64,000 nt of DNA from Paracoccus xiamenensis (lineage in GTDB: Bacteria; Pseudomonadota; Alphaproteobacteria; Rhodobacterales; Rhodobacteraceae). Where the stretch lies: assembly GCF_011308835.1 (NCBI RefSeq), contig NZ_JAAOHY010000011.1, positions 1-64,000 of the forward strand. Direction: 5' to 3'. Under the pieces are notes generated by a model that was not told the origin of the DNA, ran no database searches, and was given only the letters and a program-made list of their open reading frames with translations. The translations under genes and the position numbers were made by a program. Each line of letters starts with the position of its first letter. Position 1 is the stretch's first letter. Of this stretch, positions 54,717 to 64,000 are shown one piece after another.

Positions 54717-55457
54717 TTAGAAGGCGAGCCAGACGCCCAGCTTGACGGCCGGGTCGCCTTCGCCCCAGATCGGCAGAACCACACCAAGCTCGCCCTTGGC
54801 CGGACCGCCCAAATCGCGCACCAGGGTCGTTGCCAGCTTGCCAGAGAAGCCGATATCGTCGCGGTCCTCCAGCCGCAACTGATTGATGAGCATCATCGAC
54901 CCCGTCGCATGCCAACCAAGTGTCGCGTCGATTTTGGCCGTCATCTCGGGCGTCAGATAGCTGAGCAGACTGCCGCCCTGCCCCGCCATTGTCGCAAGCT
55001 CGTCCTCGTCCTTCATCGGTGCGGCGATTTTCAGCCGCGCATCGACCGCCAGCCAACCGCCGCCCCGAACCGTCCGCAGTAGTGGCAGGCTGTCCCAGCC
55101 CCGCCCCCAGGACCCGCCGATCTGCGCCAGCGGCACCAACGCGCCGTCGCGTCGCAGCGCGCCTATCCCGGTCGAGACGGTGATCCGGTCCGCTCCCGTG
55201 CCCTTGTCCAACGCCCGTTGCCACCAGACCATCGCGCTGGTTTCACCGGCACTGCTGTGGCCAAGCTCGAAACCCAGCGTGTCACGGGCATTCATCCCGT
55301 ATTCGCCGTAAAGGCCGGTATAGCTGTTGCCTTCACGGTCGAGTTCCCCGGAAAAGGACAGAAAGACCGCCCCCTTCTCTCGCGGCCAGGGGCCGGCCTT
55401 GGCCGCGCCGGCGCAGGTCAACAACATTAGCAGGCAGAAGCGAATCGTCAGCCGCAC
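54717..55457 (-). CDS. Secreted protein of unknown function inserted in the ribosomal block
   Basis: GTG 55457 with GAGGA upstream is chosen because it starts a signal peptide ([20 protein letters not shown]); an ATG at 55484 adds charged residues first. The 246-residue product has alternating strand segments ([49 protein letters not shown] ending in Phe), suggesting a small outer-membrane barrel. It lies between rpmD and rplO on the same strand, with a strong terminator on its upstream side. No family recognised. Confidence 0.75.
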   Translation of the reverse strand: MRLTIRFCLLMLLTCAGAAKAGPWPREKGAVFLSFSGELDREGNSYTGLYGEYGMNARDTLGFELGHSSAGETSAMVWWQRALDKGTGADRITVSTGIGALRRDGALVPLAQIGGSWGRGWDSLPLLRTVRGGGWLAVDARLKIAAPMKDEDELATMAGQGGSLLSYLTPEMTAKIDATLGWHATGSMMLINQLRLEDRDDIGFSGKLATTLVRDLGGPAKGELGVVLPIWGEGDPAVKLGVWLAF

Positions 55458-55603
55458 GTCCAGGTCCTCGTTCGCGGGGATCAACGAGGTCAGGGTAGAC
55501 GGGGCTGGTTAGCGAAAGGTTAATTCGGCCCACTTGCCAACGAAAACGCCCCGCGCGACAGGCGGCGCAGGGCATGGAGTGCCGCGCTTGGGGCACCCAA
55601 AAG

Positions 55604-55627
55604 AAAAAGGCCGGGTCGCCCCGGCCT
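55604..55627 (-). terminator. Intrinsic terminator after rpmD
   Basis: AGGCCGGG (55608-55615) and CCCGGCCT (55620-55627) form a perfect 8-bp stem with a TCGC loop. On the transcribed strand it is followed by TTTTTCTTTT, a textbook intrinsic terminator six bases after the rpmD stop. Confidence 0.9.
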
Positions 55628-55632
55628 CGATC

Positions 55633-55821
55633 TCAGTTCTTTTCTTCGATGATCACCGCGAGGTGCGGGATCTTCGCGACCATGCCGCGGACGGCCGGGG
55701 TGTCTACCAGCTCACGCGTGCGGTGCATCTTGTTCAGGCCCAGGCCTTTCAGCGTTTCGCGCTGAACGGCGGGGCGGCGGATCGGCGAACCGATCTGCTT
55801 GACGACGATGGTTTTAGCCAT
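55633..55821 (-). CDS. rpmD: Ribosomal protein L30
   Basis: The 62-residue protein has the pattern [20 protein letters not shown] and [20 protein letters not shown]. It follows rpsE as usual and is the last gene before the terminator. Confidence 0.97.
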   Translation of the reverse strand: MAKTIVVKQIGSPIRRPAVQRETLKGLGLNKMHRTRELVDTPAVRGMVAKIPHLAVIIEEKN

Positions 55822-55832
55822 TGTGCCTCTCC

Positions 55833-56399
55833 TTACGCTTCGGCGGCTTCAGTGGCCGGCTTGTCCTGCGAGGGCAGGATGTCGGCGACTTTCTTGCCAC
55901 GACGCTGTGCGACGGCGCGGGGCGAAGCTTCGCGCTTCAGACCGTCCAGCGTGGCGCGGATCATGTTATAGGGGTTCTGGGAACCCAGCGATTTCGCAAC
56001 AACGTCCTGAACGCCCAGCATCTCGAACACGGCGCGCATCGGACCACCGGCGATGATCCCGGTACCGGGGACAGCAGTGCGCATCACGACGCGGCCAGCA
56101 CCGTGGCGGCCTTCGATGTCATGGTGCAGGGTGCGGCCATCGCGCAGCGGCACGCGGACCATCTGGCGCTTGGCTTGTTCGGTCGCCTTGCGGATGGCTT
56201 CCGGCACTTCCTTGGCCTTGCCCTTGCCGAAGCCGACACGACCACGCTGATCGCCGACAACGACCAGAGCGGCGAAGCCGAAGCGCTTACCACCCTTGAC
56301 GGTTTTCGACACGCGGTTGATCGCGACCAGACGGTCCTGGAATTCCGGGGTTTCTTCGCGCTCTTCGCGACGGCCCCGACGGTTTTCACGTTCTGCCAT
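55833..56399 (-). CDS. rpsE: Ribosomal protein S5
   Basis: ATG 56399 is chosen because AAGGA lies 7 bases upstream; the in-frame ATG 56414 sits within that site. The 188-residue protein has [20 protein letters not shown] and [17 protein letters not shown]. It has the short alphaproteobacterial N-terminal extension rich in Arg and Glu. Confidence 0.96.
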   Translation of the reverse strand: MAERENRRGRREEREETPEFQDRLVAINRVSKTVKGGKRFGFAALVVVGDQRGRVGFGKGKAKEVPEAIRKATEQAKRQMVRVPLRDGRTLHHDIEGRHGAGRVVMRTAVPGTGIIAGGPMRAVFEMLGVQDVVAKSLGSQNPYNMIRATLDGLKREASPRAVAQRRGKKVADILPSQDKPATEAAEA

Positions 56400-56518
56400 A
56401 TGGCATTCCTTCATATCTGGCGCATAACCGCGCCGTTGGTATCAATCCAAGTGGGCAGGAATGGCCACAGGCCCCCTGCCCCCGGATCATCGGGACGGCG
56501 AGATCGCCGCCCACAGGT

Positions 56519-56878
56519 TCAGAACTTCAGACCGCCTTCGCGGGCTGCGTCGGCCAGAGCCTTGACCTTGCCGTGGAACAGGAAGCCGCCACGGTCGAAG
56601 ATGACTTCTTCGACACCGGCTTTTTTCGCACGTTCCGCGATCGCAGCGCCAATCTTGGCTGCGGCTTCGACGTTGTTCTTGCCCACCACGCCGAGATCTT
56701 TTTCCAGCGAGGACGCCGCCGCCAGGGTCACACCCTTGACGTCGTCGATCACCTGGACCGAGATGTTCTTCGACGAACGGTGGACCGACAGACGCGGACG
56801 ACCATTGCTGATCGCGCGCAGTTTGTTCCGGTTGCGCAGGCGGCGCTTGAGGAACAGCTCTCTTTTGTTCAGTGCCAT
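56519..56878 (-). CDS. rplR: Ribosomal protein L18
   Basis: The 119-residue protein contains [20 protein letters not shown] and [20 protein letters not shown]. It binds 5S rRNA with L5. About 120 bases separate it from rpsE, a longer gap than elsewhere in the operon, and no promoter or terminator is evident there. Confidence 0.97.
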   Translation of the reverse strand: MALNKRELFLKRRLRNRNKLRAISNGRPRLSVHRSSKNISVQVIDDVKGVTLAAASSLEKDLGVVGKNNVEAAAKIGAAIAERAKKAGVEEVIFDRGGFLFHGKVKALADAAREGGLKF

Positions 56879-56889
56879 TTTTGCGCCCC

Positions 56890-57423
56890 TTACTTCTTCT
56901 TGCCTTCCTTGCGGAACACGAACTCGCCCTTATAGCGGATGCCCTTGCCCTTATAGGGCTCCGGCGCGCGCCATTCGCGGATGTTCGCGGCGACCTGACC
57001 AACCAGCTGCTGGTCAATGCCTTCCACAACGATTTCGGTCTGCTTCGGCGAGGTGATCGTCACGCCGTCGGGCGTTTCGAAATTCACTTCGTGGCTGTAA
57101 CCCAGCGACAGTTTCAGGGTCTTGCCCTGCATCGCGGCGCGGTAACCCACACCCTGGATCTCCAGCTCTTTCTTGAAGCCTTCGGACACGCCGACCGTCA
57201 GGTTCGCAACCATGCTGCGGGTCATGCCCCACTGCTGGCGCGCACGCTTGGACTGCCCGCGCGGAGCGACGACAACGCTGCCGTCTTCCACTTTCAGGTC
57301 CACATCATCGGTCGCGGTGAAGGTACGGGTGCCCTTCGGACCTTTGACCTCGATGGTCTGGCCCTTGACTTCCGCCGTCACGCCCTTGGGCAGTTCGACC
57401 GGCTTTTTACCAATACGAGACAT
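56890..57423 (-). CDS. rplF: Ribosomal protein L6
   Basis: ATG 57423 ([20 protein letters not shown]) is the conventional start, preceded by GGAGGG. The 177-residue protein ends with the family segment [20 protein letters not shown]. The longer frame upstream overlaps rpsH and is rejected. Confidence 0.97.
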   Translation of the reverse strand: MSRIGKKPVELPKGVTAEVKGQTIEVKGPKGTRTFTATDDVDLKVEDGSVVVAPRGQSKRARQQWGMTRSMVANLTVGVSEGFKKELEIQGVGYRAAMQGKTLKLSLGYSHEVNFETPDGVTITSPKQTEIVVEGIDQQLVGQVAANIREWRAPEPYKGKGIRYKGEFVFRKEGKKK

Positions 57424-57433
57424 CCTGCCCTCC

Positions 57434-57832
57434 TTAGAATACGGTGCAGAGCACTTCGCCGCCGACATTGGCGTTGCGTGCATTTGCATCCGACATCACG
57501 CCTTTCGGCGTCGAGACGATGGAAACGCCCAGACCCTGACGGACCTGCGGGATTTCCTTGGCACCGGCATAGACGCGGCGACCCGGCTTCGAGACACGGG
57601 CAAGCTCACGGATGACCGGCTGGCCTTCGAAGTATTTCAGCGAGATTTCCAGCTCGGTATGGCCGGCATCGGTGGTGACTTCTTCATAGCCGCGGATGTA
57701 GCCTTCGGCCTTCAGCACGTCCAGAACCCAGGCGCGCAGTTTCGAGGCCGGGGTACGGACGGTCGATTTGCCGCGCATCTGCGAGTTGCGGATACGGGTC
57801 AGCATATCGCCGAGAGGATCGTTCATATTCAT
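57434..57832 (-). CDS. rpsH: Ribosomal protein S8
   Basis: The 132-residue protein begins [20 protein letters not shown] and ends with GEVLCTVF after the [10 protein letters not shown] motif. S8 binds 16S rRNA and in enterics also represses the spc operon. Confidence 0.97.
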   Translation of the reverse strand: MNMNDPLGDMLTRIRNSQMRGKSTVRTPASKLRAWVLDVLKAEGYIRGYEEVTTDAGHTELEISLKYFEGQPVIRELARVSKPGRRVYAGAKEIPQVRQGLGVSIVSTPKGVMSDANARNANVGGEVLCTVF

Positions 57833-57842
57833 TGTCGCCCCC

Positions 57843-58148
57843 TTACCAGCTCGATTTGACCAGGCCCGGGATCTGGCCCTGCGAGCCGAGCTCGCGCAGC
57901 ATGATCCGGCTGAGTTTCAGTTTGCGGTAATACGCATGCGGACGGCCGGTAAGCTGGCACCGGTTGTGCAGACGCGTCGCCGAGGAGTTGCGCGGCAGTT
58001 CAGCCAGCTTCAGCGAAGCCTTGAAACGCTCTTCCATCGGACGTTCTTGATCGTTGATGATCTCTTTCAGGTTGGCGCGCTTTTCAGCGTATTGCGCAAC
58101 CAGACGTTCGCGCTTCTTCTCGCGCTCGACCATGGATTTCTTAGCCAT
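57843..58148 (-). CDS. rpsN: Ribosomal protein S14 (zinc-free type)
   Basis: The 101-residue protein starts [20 protein letters not shown] and contains [20 protein letters not shown]. It has no CxxC pairs, so it is the long, zinc-independent form. Overlaps no neighbour. Confidence 0.97.
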   Translation of the reverse strand: MAKKSMVEREKKRERLVAQYAEKRANLKEIINDQERPMEERFKASLKLAELPRNSSATRLHNRCQLTGRPHAYYRKLKLSRIMLRELGSQGQIPGLVKSSW

Positions 58149-58167
58149 ATCTTCTTTCCCCTCGCGA

Positions 58168-58728
58168 TCAGCTGTTGAACGGCATGTTGAAATGCTTCAA
58201 CAGCGCTTTCGCTTCCGCGTCGGTCTTCGCGTTGGTGCAGATGATGATGTCCATCCCCAGAACTTCGTCGACCTTGTCGAAGTTGATTTCCGGGAACACG
58301 ATGTGTTCTTTCAGGCCCATGGCATAGTTGCCGCGACCGTCGAACGAGGTGCCTTTCACGCCGCGGAAGTCGCGGACGCGGGGCAGCGCGATGTTGATCA
58401 GGCGATCCAGGAATTCATACATCCGGTCGCCGCGCAGGGTGACCTTGGTCCCCAGCGGCATTTCCTCGCGAACGCGGAAACCGGCGATCGAGTTCTTCGC
58501 CTTGGTGATGACAGCCTTCTGGCCAGCGATCAGCGACAGCTCTTCTGCGCCCTGCTTGACCTTCTTGGTGTCCTTGACGGCCTCGCCGATGCCCATGTTC
58601 AGGACGATCTTGTCCAGCTTGGGGATCTGCATGTCGTTCTTGTAGCCGAACTCTTCTTTGAGAGCGGCGCGGATCTGGTCCTTGTAGACCGACTTCAGAC
58701 GCGGGGTGTAATTGGCTTGGTCCAGCAT
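58168..58728 (-). CDS. rplE: Ribosomal protein L5
   Basis: The 186-residue protein has [20 protein letters not shown] and [20 protein letters not shown]. It binds 5S rRNA. Its start shares one base with the rplX stop. Confidence 0.97.
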   Translation of the reverse strand: MLDQANYTPRLKSVYKDQIRAALKEEFGYKNDMQIPKLDKIVLNMGIGEAVKDTKKVKQGAEELSLIAGQKAVITKAKNSIAGFRVREEMPLGTKVTLRGDRMYEFLDRLINIALPRVRDFRGVKGTSFDGRGNYAMGLKEHIVFPEINFDKVDEVLGMDIIICTNAKTDAEAKALLKHFNMPFNS

Positions 58729-59033
58729 CAGATCACGTCTCCCGTGGTCTTGGCGAAACGGACCTTCTGGTCGCCTTCCACGCGGAAGCCAACACGGGTC
58801 GCCTTGCCGTTCTTGTCCAGCAGCGCGAGGTTCGACAGGTCGATTGGCATCGACTTGGCGATGCGGCCGCCCTGGCTGTTCTGCGACTGACGGGTGTGGC
58901 GAAGTGCGACGTTGATACCGTCGACAACGGCCTTACCGTCCTTCGGCATCACCGCAGTGATTTCGCCCTGCTTGCCCTTGTCCTTGCCGGCAAGGACGAC
59001 GACCTTGTCGCCTTTTTTCAGCTTGGCAGCCAT
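58728..59033 (-). CDS. rplX: Ribosomal protein L24
   Basis: The 101-residue protein has the KOW motif [20 protein letters not shown] at the N-terminus. An early assembly protein of the large subunit. One-base overlaps with rplN and rplE. Confidence 0.97.
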   Translation of the reverse strand: MAAKLKKGDKVVVLAGKDKGKQGEITAVMPKDGKAVVDGINVALRHTRQSQNSQGGRIAKSMPIDLSNLALLDKNGKATRVGFRVEGDQKVRFAKTTGDVI

Positions 59034-59401
59034 TACAGCACCTCCGGAGCGAGCGAGATGATCTTCATGAAGTTCTTCGCACGCAGCTCGCGCACGACCG
59101 GCCCGAAGATACGGGTGCCGACCGGTTCGCCCTGGTTGTTCAGGATGACGGCGGCGTTCTGGTCGAAGCGGATCGAGGTGCCGTCTTCGCGTTTCACTTC
59201 TTTGGCGGTGCGCACGACGACGGCCTTGCGGACGTCACCTTTCTTCACGCGACCGCGCGGGATGGCTTCCTTAACGGAAACGACAATGATGTCGCCCACC
59301 GACGCATAGCGACGGTGCGAACCACCCAGAACCTTGATGCACTGCACCCGGCGAGCGCCGGAGTTGTCAGCTACATCCAGATTGGTTTGCATCTGGATCA
59401 T
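59033..59401 (-). CDS. rplN: Ribosomal protein L14
   Basis: The 122-residue protein begins [20 protein letters not shown] and ends [21 protein letters not shown] in the usual way. It forms part of intersubunit bridges. Confidence 0.98.
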   Translation of the reverse strand: MIQMQTNLDVADNSGARRVQCIKVLGGSHRRYASVGDIIVVSVKEAIPRGRVKKGDVRKAVVVRTAKEVKREDGTSIRFDQNAAVILNNQGEPVGTRIFGPVVRELRAKNFMKIISLAPEVL

Positions 59402-59466
59402 GGTTTACTCCCGACCTTTGGGGTCGGCGATGCGTGCCGCCCCAGGGTTTCGAATATATCTGGACC

Positions 59467-59715
59467 TCAGGCCGACGCTTGCGCGTCGTCCGTCAGAACG
59501 GTCCAGCGTTTGGTTTTCGAGATCGGCGCACATTCGATGATACGAACGGTGTCACCAACCTTGAACTGGTTATCCGCGTCATGGGCGCGGTATTTCTTCG
59601 ACGAACGCACGGTCTTGTGCAGCAGCGGGTGCTTGAAGCGGCGTTCGACCAGGACGGTCACGGTCTGCTCGTTCTTGTCCGAGGTCACGGTGCCTTGCAG
59701 GATGCGTTTGGGCAT
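59467..59715 (-). CDS. rpsQ: Ribosomal protein S17
   Basis: The 82-residue protein has [20 protein letters not shown] and [20 protein letters not shown]. It binds the 5' domain of 16S rRNA. 12 bases separate it from rpmC. Confidence 0.97.
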   Translation of the reverse strand: MPKRILQGTVTSDKNEQTVTVLVERRFKHPLLHKTVRSSKKYRAHDADNQFKVGDTVRIIECAPISKTKRWTVLTDDAQASA

Positions 59716-59727
59716 ATCAGTGTCCCC

Positions 59728-59934
59728 TTAGTTCGAGGCAGCGGCGTCGGCCGCTTTCTGGTTCAGAACGGTCTTCACGCGGGCAACGTCGCGACGGACG
59801 GCACGCATGCGCGCGGTCGATTCGAGCTGGCCAGTGGCCTGCTGGAAGCGCAGGTTGAACGCTTCCTTCTTCAGCGCAACCAGCTGCTCTTGCAGCTGCT
59901 CGGGCGTTTTTTCTTTCAGTTCGGCGGCTTTCAT
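59728..59934 (-). CDS. rpmC: Ribosomal protein L29
   Basis: ATG 59934 ([20 protein letters not shown]) gives 68 residues; the longer frame with an upstream ATG would include atypical residues. The second helix has [20 protein letters not shown]. It is the first gene after a terminator and promoter pair, so it begins a new transcription unit. Confidence 0.96.
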   Translation of the reverse strand: MKAAELKEKTPEQLQEQLVALKKEAFNLRFQQATGQLESTARMRAVRRDVARVKTVLNQKAADAAASN

Positions 59935-60017
59935 GCCCCTTGATCCTTTCAACATCACCGGAGAGCCCCGCTTCGCGGGCCACCCTTTATCCGGTGGAGT
60001 TTCGTGATGAAGCCGTG

Positions 60018-60046
60018 CCTATAGGCCGGTTCCGGCTGGATGACAA
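60018..60046 (-). promoter_or_regulatory. Strong candidate promoter for rpmC and the spc genes
   Basis: On the minus strand TTGTCA (60046-60041) and TATAGG (60023-60018) are spaced by 17 bases, about 84 bases upstream of rpmC. Confidence 0.7.
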
Positions 60047-60148
60047 GCAATTTCTACCGCATCCCGGCTTTTTCTGGCGCCGCCGCGCTCAGGCGACTTT
60101 GACCGCCCTGCCCGCGCGGAATACCTGGCCGATGCAGATCGAAACACA

Positions 60149-60175
60149 AAGGCCCCGCCTGCGCGGCGGGGCCTT
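60149..60175 (-). terminator. Intrinsic terminator after rplP
   Basis: AAGGCCCCGCC (60149-60159) and GGCGGGGCCTT (60165-60175) form a perfect 11-bp stem with a 5-base loop, 28 bases past the rplP stop, followed by TTTGTGTTT on the transcribed strand. Confidence 0.85.
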
Positions 60176-60202
60176 CGATCTTTGTCTACGCGACGACCGG
60201 GA

Positions 60203-60616
60203 TTACCAGTCGGTGCGTTCCACGATGCGGGTCATGACCGGCAGTTTCATCGCGCCAAGACGCAGCGCCTCGCGGGCGATGGTCTCGTTCACGCCGTCGA
60301 TCTCGAACATGATCCGGCCGGGGTGGACGCGGGCGGCCCAGTAATCGATCGAGCCTTTACCTTTACCCATACGCACTTCGGTCGGTTTCGACGAAACCGG
60401 AACGTCCGGGAACACCCGGATCCAGACCCGGCCCTGACGCTTCATGTGACGGGTGATCGCGCGGCGGGCCGCTTCGATCTGGCGCGCGGTGACGCGCTCG
60501 GGCTCGGTCGCTTTCAGGGCGAAGGAACCGAAGTTCAGATCGTATCCGCCCTTCGCTTCGCCGTGGATGCGGCCCTTGAACTGTTTGCGGAACTTCGTCC
60601 GTTTCGGTTGCAGCAT
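60203..60616 (-). CDS. rplP: Ribosomal protein L16
   Basis: The 137-residue protein has [20 protein letters not shown] and the segment [20 protein letters not shown]. It is near the peptidyl transferase and A-site region. In this genome it is the end of the S10 transcription unit. Confidence 0.98.
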   Translation of the reverse strand: MLQPKRTKFRKQFKGRIHGEAKGGYDLNFGSFALKATEPERVTARQIEAARRAITRHMKRQGRVWIRVFPDVPVSSKPTEVRMGKGKGSIDYWAARVHPGRIMFEIDGVNETIAREALRLGAMKLPVMTRIVERTDW

Positions 60617-60628
60617 TTCACCTTCTCC

Positions 60629-61339
60629 TTAGCGGGCGTCGCGACGCGGGCCACGCGGTGCCGGACCTTCCTGAGCCTCGGCAGCCTTGCGGTCGCGGGC
60701 CTGCGGATCATGTTCCATGATCTCGCCTTTGAAGATCCACACCTTGATGCCGATGATCCCGTAAGGGGTCATGGCTTCGGACAGCGCATAGTCGATGTCG
60801 GCGCGCAGCGTGTGCAGCGGCACACGGCCTTCGCGGTACCATTCGGTCCGTGCGATTTCAGCACCGCCCAGACGGCCGGCGACGTTGACGCGGATACCCA
60901 GGGCACCCATGCGCATCGCGTTCTGAACCGAGCGCTTCATGGCGCGGCGGAACGAAACCCGGCGCTCCAGCTGCTGCGCGATAGATTCAGCGACCAGCTG
61001 AGCGTCCAGTTCCGGCTTGCGGACTTCGACGATGTTCAGGTGCAGCTCGCTATCGGTGAACTGCGCCAGTTTCTTGCGCAGAACTTCGATATCGGCGCCC
61101 TTCTTGCCGATGATGACGCCCGGACGCGCAGCGTGAATGGTCACGCGGCACTTCTTGTGCGGACGCTCGATGATGACGCGGCTGATGCCGGCCTGCTTGG
61201 CTTCCTTGTGCACGAATTCACGGATCTTCAGATCCTCGAGCAGCAGGTTGCCGTAGTCCTTGTCGTCGGCGTACCAACGGCTGTCCCAGGTGCGGTTGAC
61301 CTGGAGGCGCATCCCGACGGGGTTAACCTTCTGACCCAT
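60629..61339 (-). CDS. rpsC: Ribosomal protein S3
   Basis: ATG 61339 ([20 protein letters not shown]) overlaps the rplV stop by one base. The 236-residue protein has the KH motif [20 protein letters not shown] and a C-terminal basic tail ([11 protein letters not shown]). It helps form the mRNA entry channel. Confidence 0.97.
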   Translation of the reverse strand: MGQKVNPVGMRLQVNRTWDSRWYADDKDYGNLLLEDLKIREFVHKEAKQAGISRVIIERPHKKCRVTIHAARPGVIIGKKGADIEVLRKKLAQFTDSELHLNIVEVRKPELDAQLVAESIAQQLERRVSFRRAMKRSVQNAMRMGALGIRVNVAGRLGGAEIARTEWYREGRVPLHTLRADIDYALSEAMTPYGIIGIKVWIFKGEIMEHDPQARDRKAAEAQEGPAPRGPRRDAR

Positions 61340-61791
61340 TACGCTTGCTCCTCTGCGGTGGTCGCCTTGGCGGGCTTGCGGGCAGCCTTCTTGGCCTCCG
61401 CAGCAGCGGCCGCGGCGGCCGGATCGACCTCGCGCAGCTTGATGGTGATTTCCGAGAACGGCTTCATGATCTTGCCGTACCGGCCACGGGCGCGCGGACG
61501 GCCCCGCTTCATGACCATGTTCTTGCCGACCCATGCCTCGGCGACGACCAGGTTGTCGACGTCCAGGTTATGGTTGTTTTCGGCGTTGGCAATTGCCGAC
61601 TGAAGGCACTTCTTCACGTCGCCCGAGATGCGGCGCTTCGAGAAGGTGAGATCGGCCAGGGCCTTTTCGACCTTCTTGCCACGGATCAGGCCAGCAACCA
61701 GGTTCAGCTTCTGCGGCGAGGTGCGCAGCATGCTGGTCTTGGCCATGGCTTCGTTATCGGCCACGCGGCGCGGATTCTTTTCCTTACCCAT
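61339..61791 (-). CDS. rplV: Ribosomal protein L22
   Basis: The 150-residue protein starts [20 protein letters not shown], the extended N-terminus usual in Rhodobacteraceae. An internal ATG at 61746 is the alternative. The exit-tunnel loop is [20 protein letters not shown], and the C-terminus is an Ala/Lys-rich tail. Confidence 0.96.
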   Translation of the reverse strand: MGKEKNPRRVADNEAMAKTSMLRTSPQKLNLVAGLIRGKKVEKALADLTFSKRRISGDVKKCLQSAIANAENNHNLDVDNLVVAEAWVGKNMVMKRGRPRARGRYGKIMKPFSEITIKLREVDPAAAAAAAEAKKAARKPAKATTAEEQA

Positions 61792-61796
61792 GACGA

Positions 61797-62075
61797 TTAC
61801 TTCCTTTTCGCTTTCTTGTCGGCGGCGTGACCGTAATAGGTCCGCGTCGGCGAATATTCACCGAACTTCTGGCCGATCATTTCCTCGGTCACGGCGACGG
61901 GGATGTGCTTGTGACCGTTATAGACGCCGAAGGTCAGACCGACGAATTGCGGCAGGATCGTCGAGCGGCGCGACCAGATCTTGATCACGTCGGACTTGCC
62001 GGCTTCGCGGGCCTTTTCGGCCTTCTTCAACACATAGGCGTCGACGAACGGGCCTTTCCAGATAGAACGTGCCAT
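61797..62075 (-). CDS. rpsS: Ribosomal protein S19
   Basis: The 92-residue protein starts [20 protein letters not shown] and contains [20 protein letters not shown]. It is in the small-subunit head, next to S13. Three bases follow before rplB on the operon's upstream side. Confidence 0.98.
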   Translation of the reverse strand: MARSIWKGPFVDAYVLKKAEKAREAGKSDVIKIWSRRSTILPQFVGLTFGVYNGHKHIPVAVTEEMIGQKFGEYSPTRTYYGHAADKKAKRK

Positions 62076-62078
62076 GGA

Positions 62079-62915
62079 TTAACGCCCCTTCTTCGCGTGA
62101 CGCGACCGCAGGATGTACTTGTCGGTCGACTTGTTCGAGCGGGTCTTCTTACCCTTGGTGTCCTTACCCCACGGGGTCACCGGCGTACGGCCACCCGAGG
62201 TACGGCCCTCACCACCACCATGCGGGTGATCGATCGGGTTCATCGCAACACCGCGGACGCTCGGGCGGATGCCCTTGTGGCGGTTGCGGCCAGCCTTACC
62301 AAGGTTCTGGTTCGAGTGGTCGGCGTTCGAAACAGCGCCGATGGTCGCCATGCATTCCTGACGGACCAGACGCAGCTCGCCCGAGGACAGACGGATCTGG
62401 GCATAGCCACCGTCACGACCGACGAACTGGGCATAGGTGCCTGCCGAGCGGGCGATCTGACCGCCTTTGCCCGTCTTCAGTTCGACGTTGTGGACGATCG
62501 TGCCGATCGGCATGCCGCTGAAGGGCATGGCGTTGCCGGGCTTCACGTCGACCTTGGTGCCAGCGACGACGGTGTCACCCACGGCCAGACGCTGCGGAGC
62601 CAGGATATAGGCCTGCTCGCCGTCTTCGTATTTGATCAGTGCGATGAACGCGGTGCGGTTGGGATCGTATTCGATCCGCTCGACCGTCGCCGGAACATCA
62701 AATTTCGTGCGCTTGAAATCGACGATGCGATACAGGCGCTTTGCCCCGCCGCCCTTGCGGCGCATGGTGATCCGTCCGGTGTTGTTCCGGCCGCCCTTCT
62801 TGGTCAGACCCTCGGTAAGGGATTTGACCGGACGACCTTTCCAAAGCTCCGAACGGTCGATCAGAACCAGCCCACGCTGGCCAGGCGTCGTCGGTTTATA
62901 CGACTTGAGTGCCAT
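62079..62915 (-). CDS. rplB: Ribosomal protein L2
   Basis: The 278-residue protein has [20 protein letters not shown] and the conserved C-terminal segment [20 protein letters not shown] with the functionally important histidine. Confidence 0.98.
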   Translation of the reverse strand: MALKSYKPTTPGQRGLVLIDRSELWKGRPVKSLTEGLTKKGGRNNTGRITMRRKGGGAKRLYRIVDFKRTKFDVPATVERIEYDPNRTAFIALIKYEDGEQAYILAPQRLAVGDTVVAGTKVDVKPGNAMPFSGMPIGTIVHNVELKTGKGGQIARSAGTYAQFVGRDGGYAQIRLSSGELRLVRQECMATIGAVSNADHSNQNLGKAGRNRHKGIRPSVRGVAMNPIDHPHGGGEGRTSGGRTPVTPWGKDTKGKKTRSNKSTDKYILRSRHAKKGR

Positions 62916-62996
62916 CTTTCTGTCTTCCGTTGCTTTGTTTCGTCAAATGCTCAAGCGGTCCCCGTATAACGGAGACCGCAATCTTTCAAGTCTGGA

Positions 62997-63293
62997 TCAC
63001 AGACCGGTGGACACGTCGATCGTGTTGCCGGCTTCCAGCGTGACATAGGCTTTCTTCACGTCCGAACGGACGCCGGGGCGGCCGCGGAAACGCTTGGTCT
63101 TGCCTTTGGTCACGGTCGTGTTGACCGCTTTGACCTTGACGTCGAACAGGTTTTCCACAGCTTCCTTGATCTGCGGCTTGTTCGCGTCCATCGCCACTTC
63201 GAAAACGAAGGCATTGCTTTCGCCTGCCAGGCTCGCTTTCTCGGTGATGATCGGCTTGCGGATCACGTCGTAATGTTCAGCTTTCGCGCTCAT
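62997..63293 (-). CDS. rplW: Ribosomal protein L23
   Basis: The 98-residue protein begins [20 protein letters not shown] and has [20 protein letters not shown]. It sits at the exit tunnel and docks trigger factor and SRP. Its start overlaps the rplD stop (ATGA). Confidence 0.98.
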   Translation of the reverse strand: MSAKAEHYDVIRKPIITEKASLAGESNAFVFEVAMDANKPQIKEAVENLFDVKVKAVNTTVTKGKTKRFRGRPGVRSDVKKAYVTLEAGNTIDVSTGL

Positions 63294-63910
63294 TTCAGGC
63301 GAGCCTCCAGAGCTTCGACACCAGCCCGCGTGATGACCAGGGTATCACGCTTCAGGATGTCATAGACGTTGGCGCCCATCGACGGCAGAATATCCACGCC
63401 TTCGATGTTGCGCGCGGCGCGGGCGAAGCCTTCGTTGACTTCGGCACCGTCGATCACCAGCACGCGCTTCCAGCCGTTTTCTTTCACGGCCTTGGCGACA
63501 ACCGAGGTCTTGGCATCGGCGAGGTTCAGATCCTCGATGATGACCAGTTCACCTGCGGTGGCTTTCGCCGACAGGGCATGCTTCAGGCCCAGGGCGCGCA
63601 CTTTCTTCGGCAGATCGAAGGCGTGCGAACGCGGGGTCGGGCCCTTGTAGACACCACCCTTGCGGAAGATCGGCGCCTTGCGGGAACCGTGACGTGCGCC
63701 GCCGGTGCCTTTCTGGCGATAGATCTTCTTGGTCGAGTAGGACACTTCCGACTTGCCCAGCACCGAGTGGGTACCAGCCTGCGCCTTGGCGTTCTGCCAG
63801 CGCACGACGCGCTGCAGCAGGTCGCCGCGCGGTTCAAGCCCGAAGATCTCGTCGGCCAGCTCGATCGACCCGGCTTTGCCCGAGTCCAGCTTGATCACAT
63901 CGAGTTTCAT
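63290..63910 (-). CDS. rplD: Ribosomal protein L4
   Basis: The 206-residue protein has the tunnel loop with [20 protein letters not shown] and the C-terminal segment [20 protein letters not shown]. Its start overlaps the rplC stop by four bases (ATGA). Confidence 0.98.
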   Translation of the reverse strand: MKLDVIKLDSGKAGSIELADEIFGLEPRGDLLQRVVRWQNAKAQAGTHSVLGKSEVSYSTKKIYRQKGTGGARHGSRKAPIFRKGGVYKGPTPRSHAFDLPKKVRALGLKHALSAKATAGELVIIEDLNLADAKTSVVAKAVKENGWKRVLVIDGAEVNEGFARAARNIEGVDILPSMGANVYDILKRDTLVITRAGVEALEARLK

Positions 63911-64000
63911 TCCTTGTTCTCCCCTTCCGGAGCGGCATCGTCAGCCTGGTCCGCATTCGGGTCGGCAGCTTCCTTGTCAGCGGCAATCGATGCCTCTGCT
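63907..64000 (-). CDS. rplC: Ribosomal protein L3, C-terminal end (cut by window edge)
   Basis: The minus-strand frame runs in from the right edge and ends with TGA at 63909-63907, overlapping the rplD start. The visible residues ([20 protein letters not shown], then ENKE) form an Ala/Asp/Glu-rich tail, the C-terminal extension commonly added to L3 in Rhodobacteraceae. The conserved core of L3 lies outside the window, so the call rests mainly on gene order. Confidence 0.85.
   Translation of the reverse strand, partial: AEASIAADKEAADPNADQADDAAPEGENKE

Overview
The window is chromosomal DNA of an alphaproteobacterium of the Rhodobacteraceae, most likely Paracoccus or a close relative. This rests on the gene set and order: an S10/spc/alpha ribosomal block running from rplC to rplQ, followed by a luxR/luxI pair, rarA, crcB, an RluC-type synthase, an ATP12 chaperone and aapJQMP. 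High GC content and protein style agree. No rRNA, tRNA or CRISPR array was seen.

Region 1 (1-11.2 kb) is an accessory island, lower in GC than the rest, especially at 2.0-4.3 kb. It holds nested IS3-family remnants that cut off an OLD-family AAA ATPase gene, a frameshifted FimB-type tyrosine recombinase, an unrecognised two-gene unit, an IS5-family tail, a ferredoxin-fold/PIN-domain gene pair, and a multi-HTH protein gene whose start lies in a perfect palindrome. At 5.4-11.2 kb is the core of a Tn7/Tn5053-like transposon: a Ner-type regulator, a TnsA-like gene lacking the middle of its nuclease fold, a DDE transposase (TniA/TnsB), an AAA ATPase (TniB/TnsC) and TniQ, the last three with overlapping reading frames.

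Region 2 (11.7-18.3 kb) encodes envelope proteins: an SH3-type lipoprotein, a decayed heme-peroxidase fragment, two phenol-MetA-like outer-membrane proteins, an AraC-type regulator divergent from a small beta-barrel protein, and a DUF1254/DUF1214 periplasmic protein.

Region 3 (18.6-31.7 kb) is a full benzoate-to-central-metabolism pathway. One long leftward operon, catB-catC-catA-benA-benB-benC-benD-benK-pcaD, is controlled by a divergent LysR gene with an exact ATAC-N7-GTAT operator. Next to it, pcaI-pcaJ-pcaF faces a divergent IclR regulator. Together they turn benzoate into catechol, muconate, 3-oxoadipate and finally succinyl-CoA plus acetyl-CoA. benA carries an in-frame amber codon 18 codons before its ancestral stop.

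Region 4 (32-48.8 kb) is housekeeping: a MarR regulator, the four-gene ligase-associated DNA repair cluster, a pyridoxamine-oxidase-like protein, aapJQMP amino-acid uptake, ATP12, a HAD phosphatase, a pseudouridine synthase, FluC, RarA and the quorum-sensing pair.

Region 5 (49.1-64 kb) is the ribosomal block on the minus strand. It is cut into several transcription units by clear terminators and promoters: a break between rplP and rpmC, another after rpmD where a secreted protein gene sits before rplO, and another between adk and rpsM.
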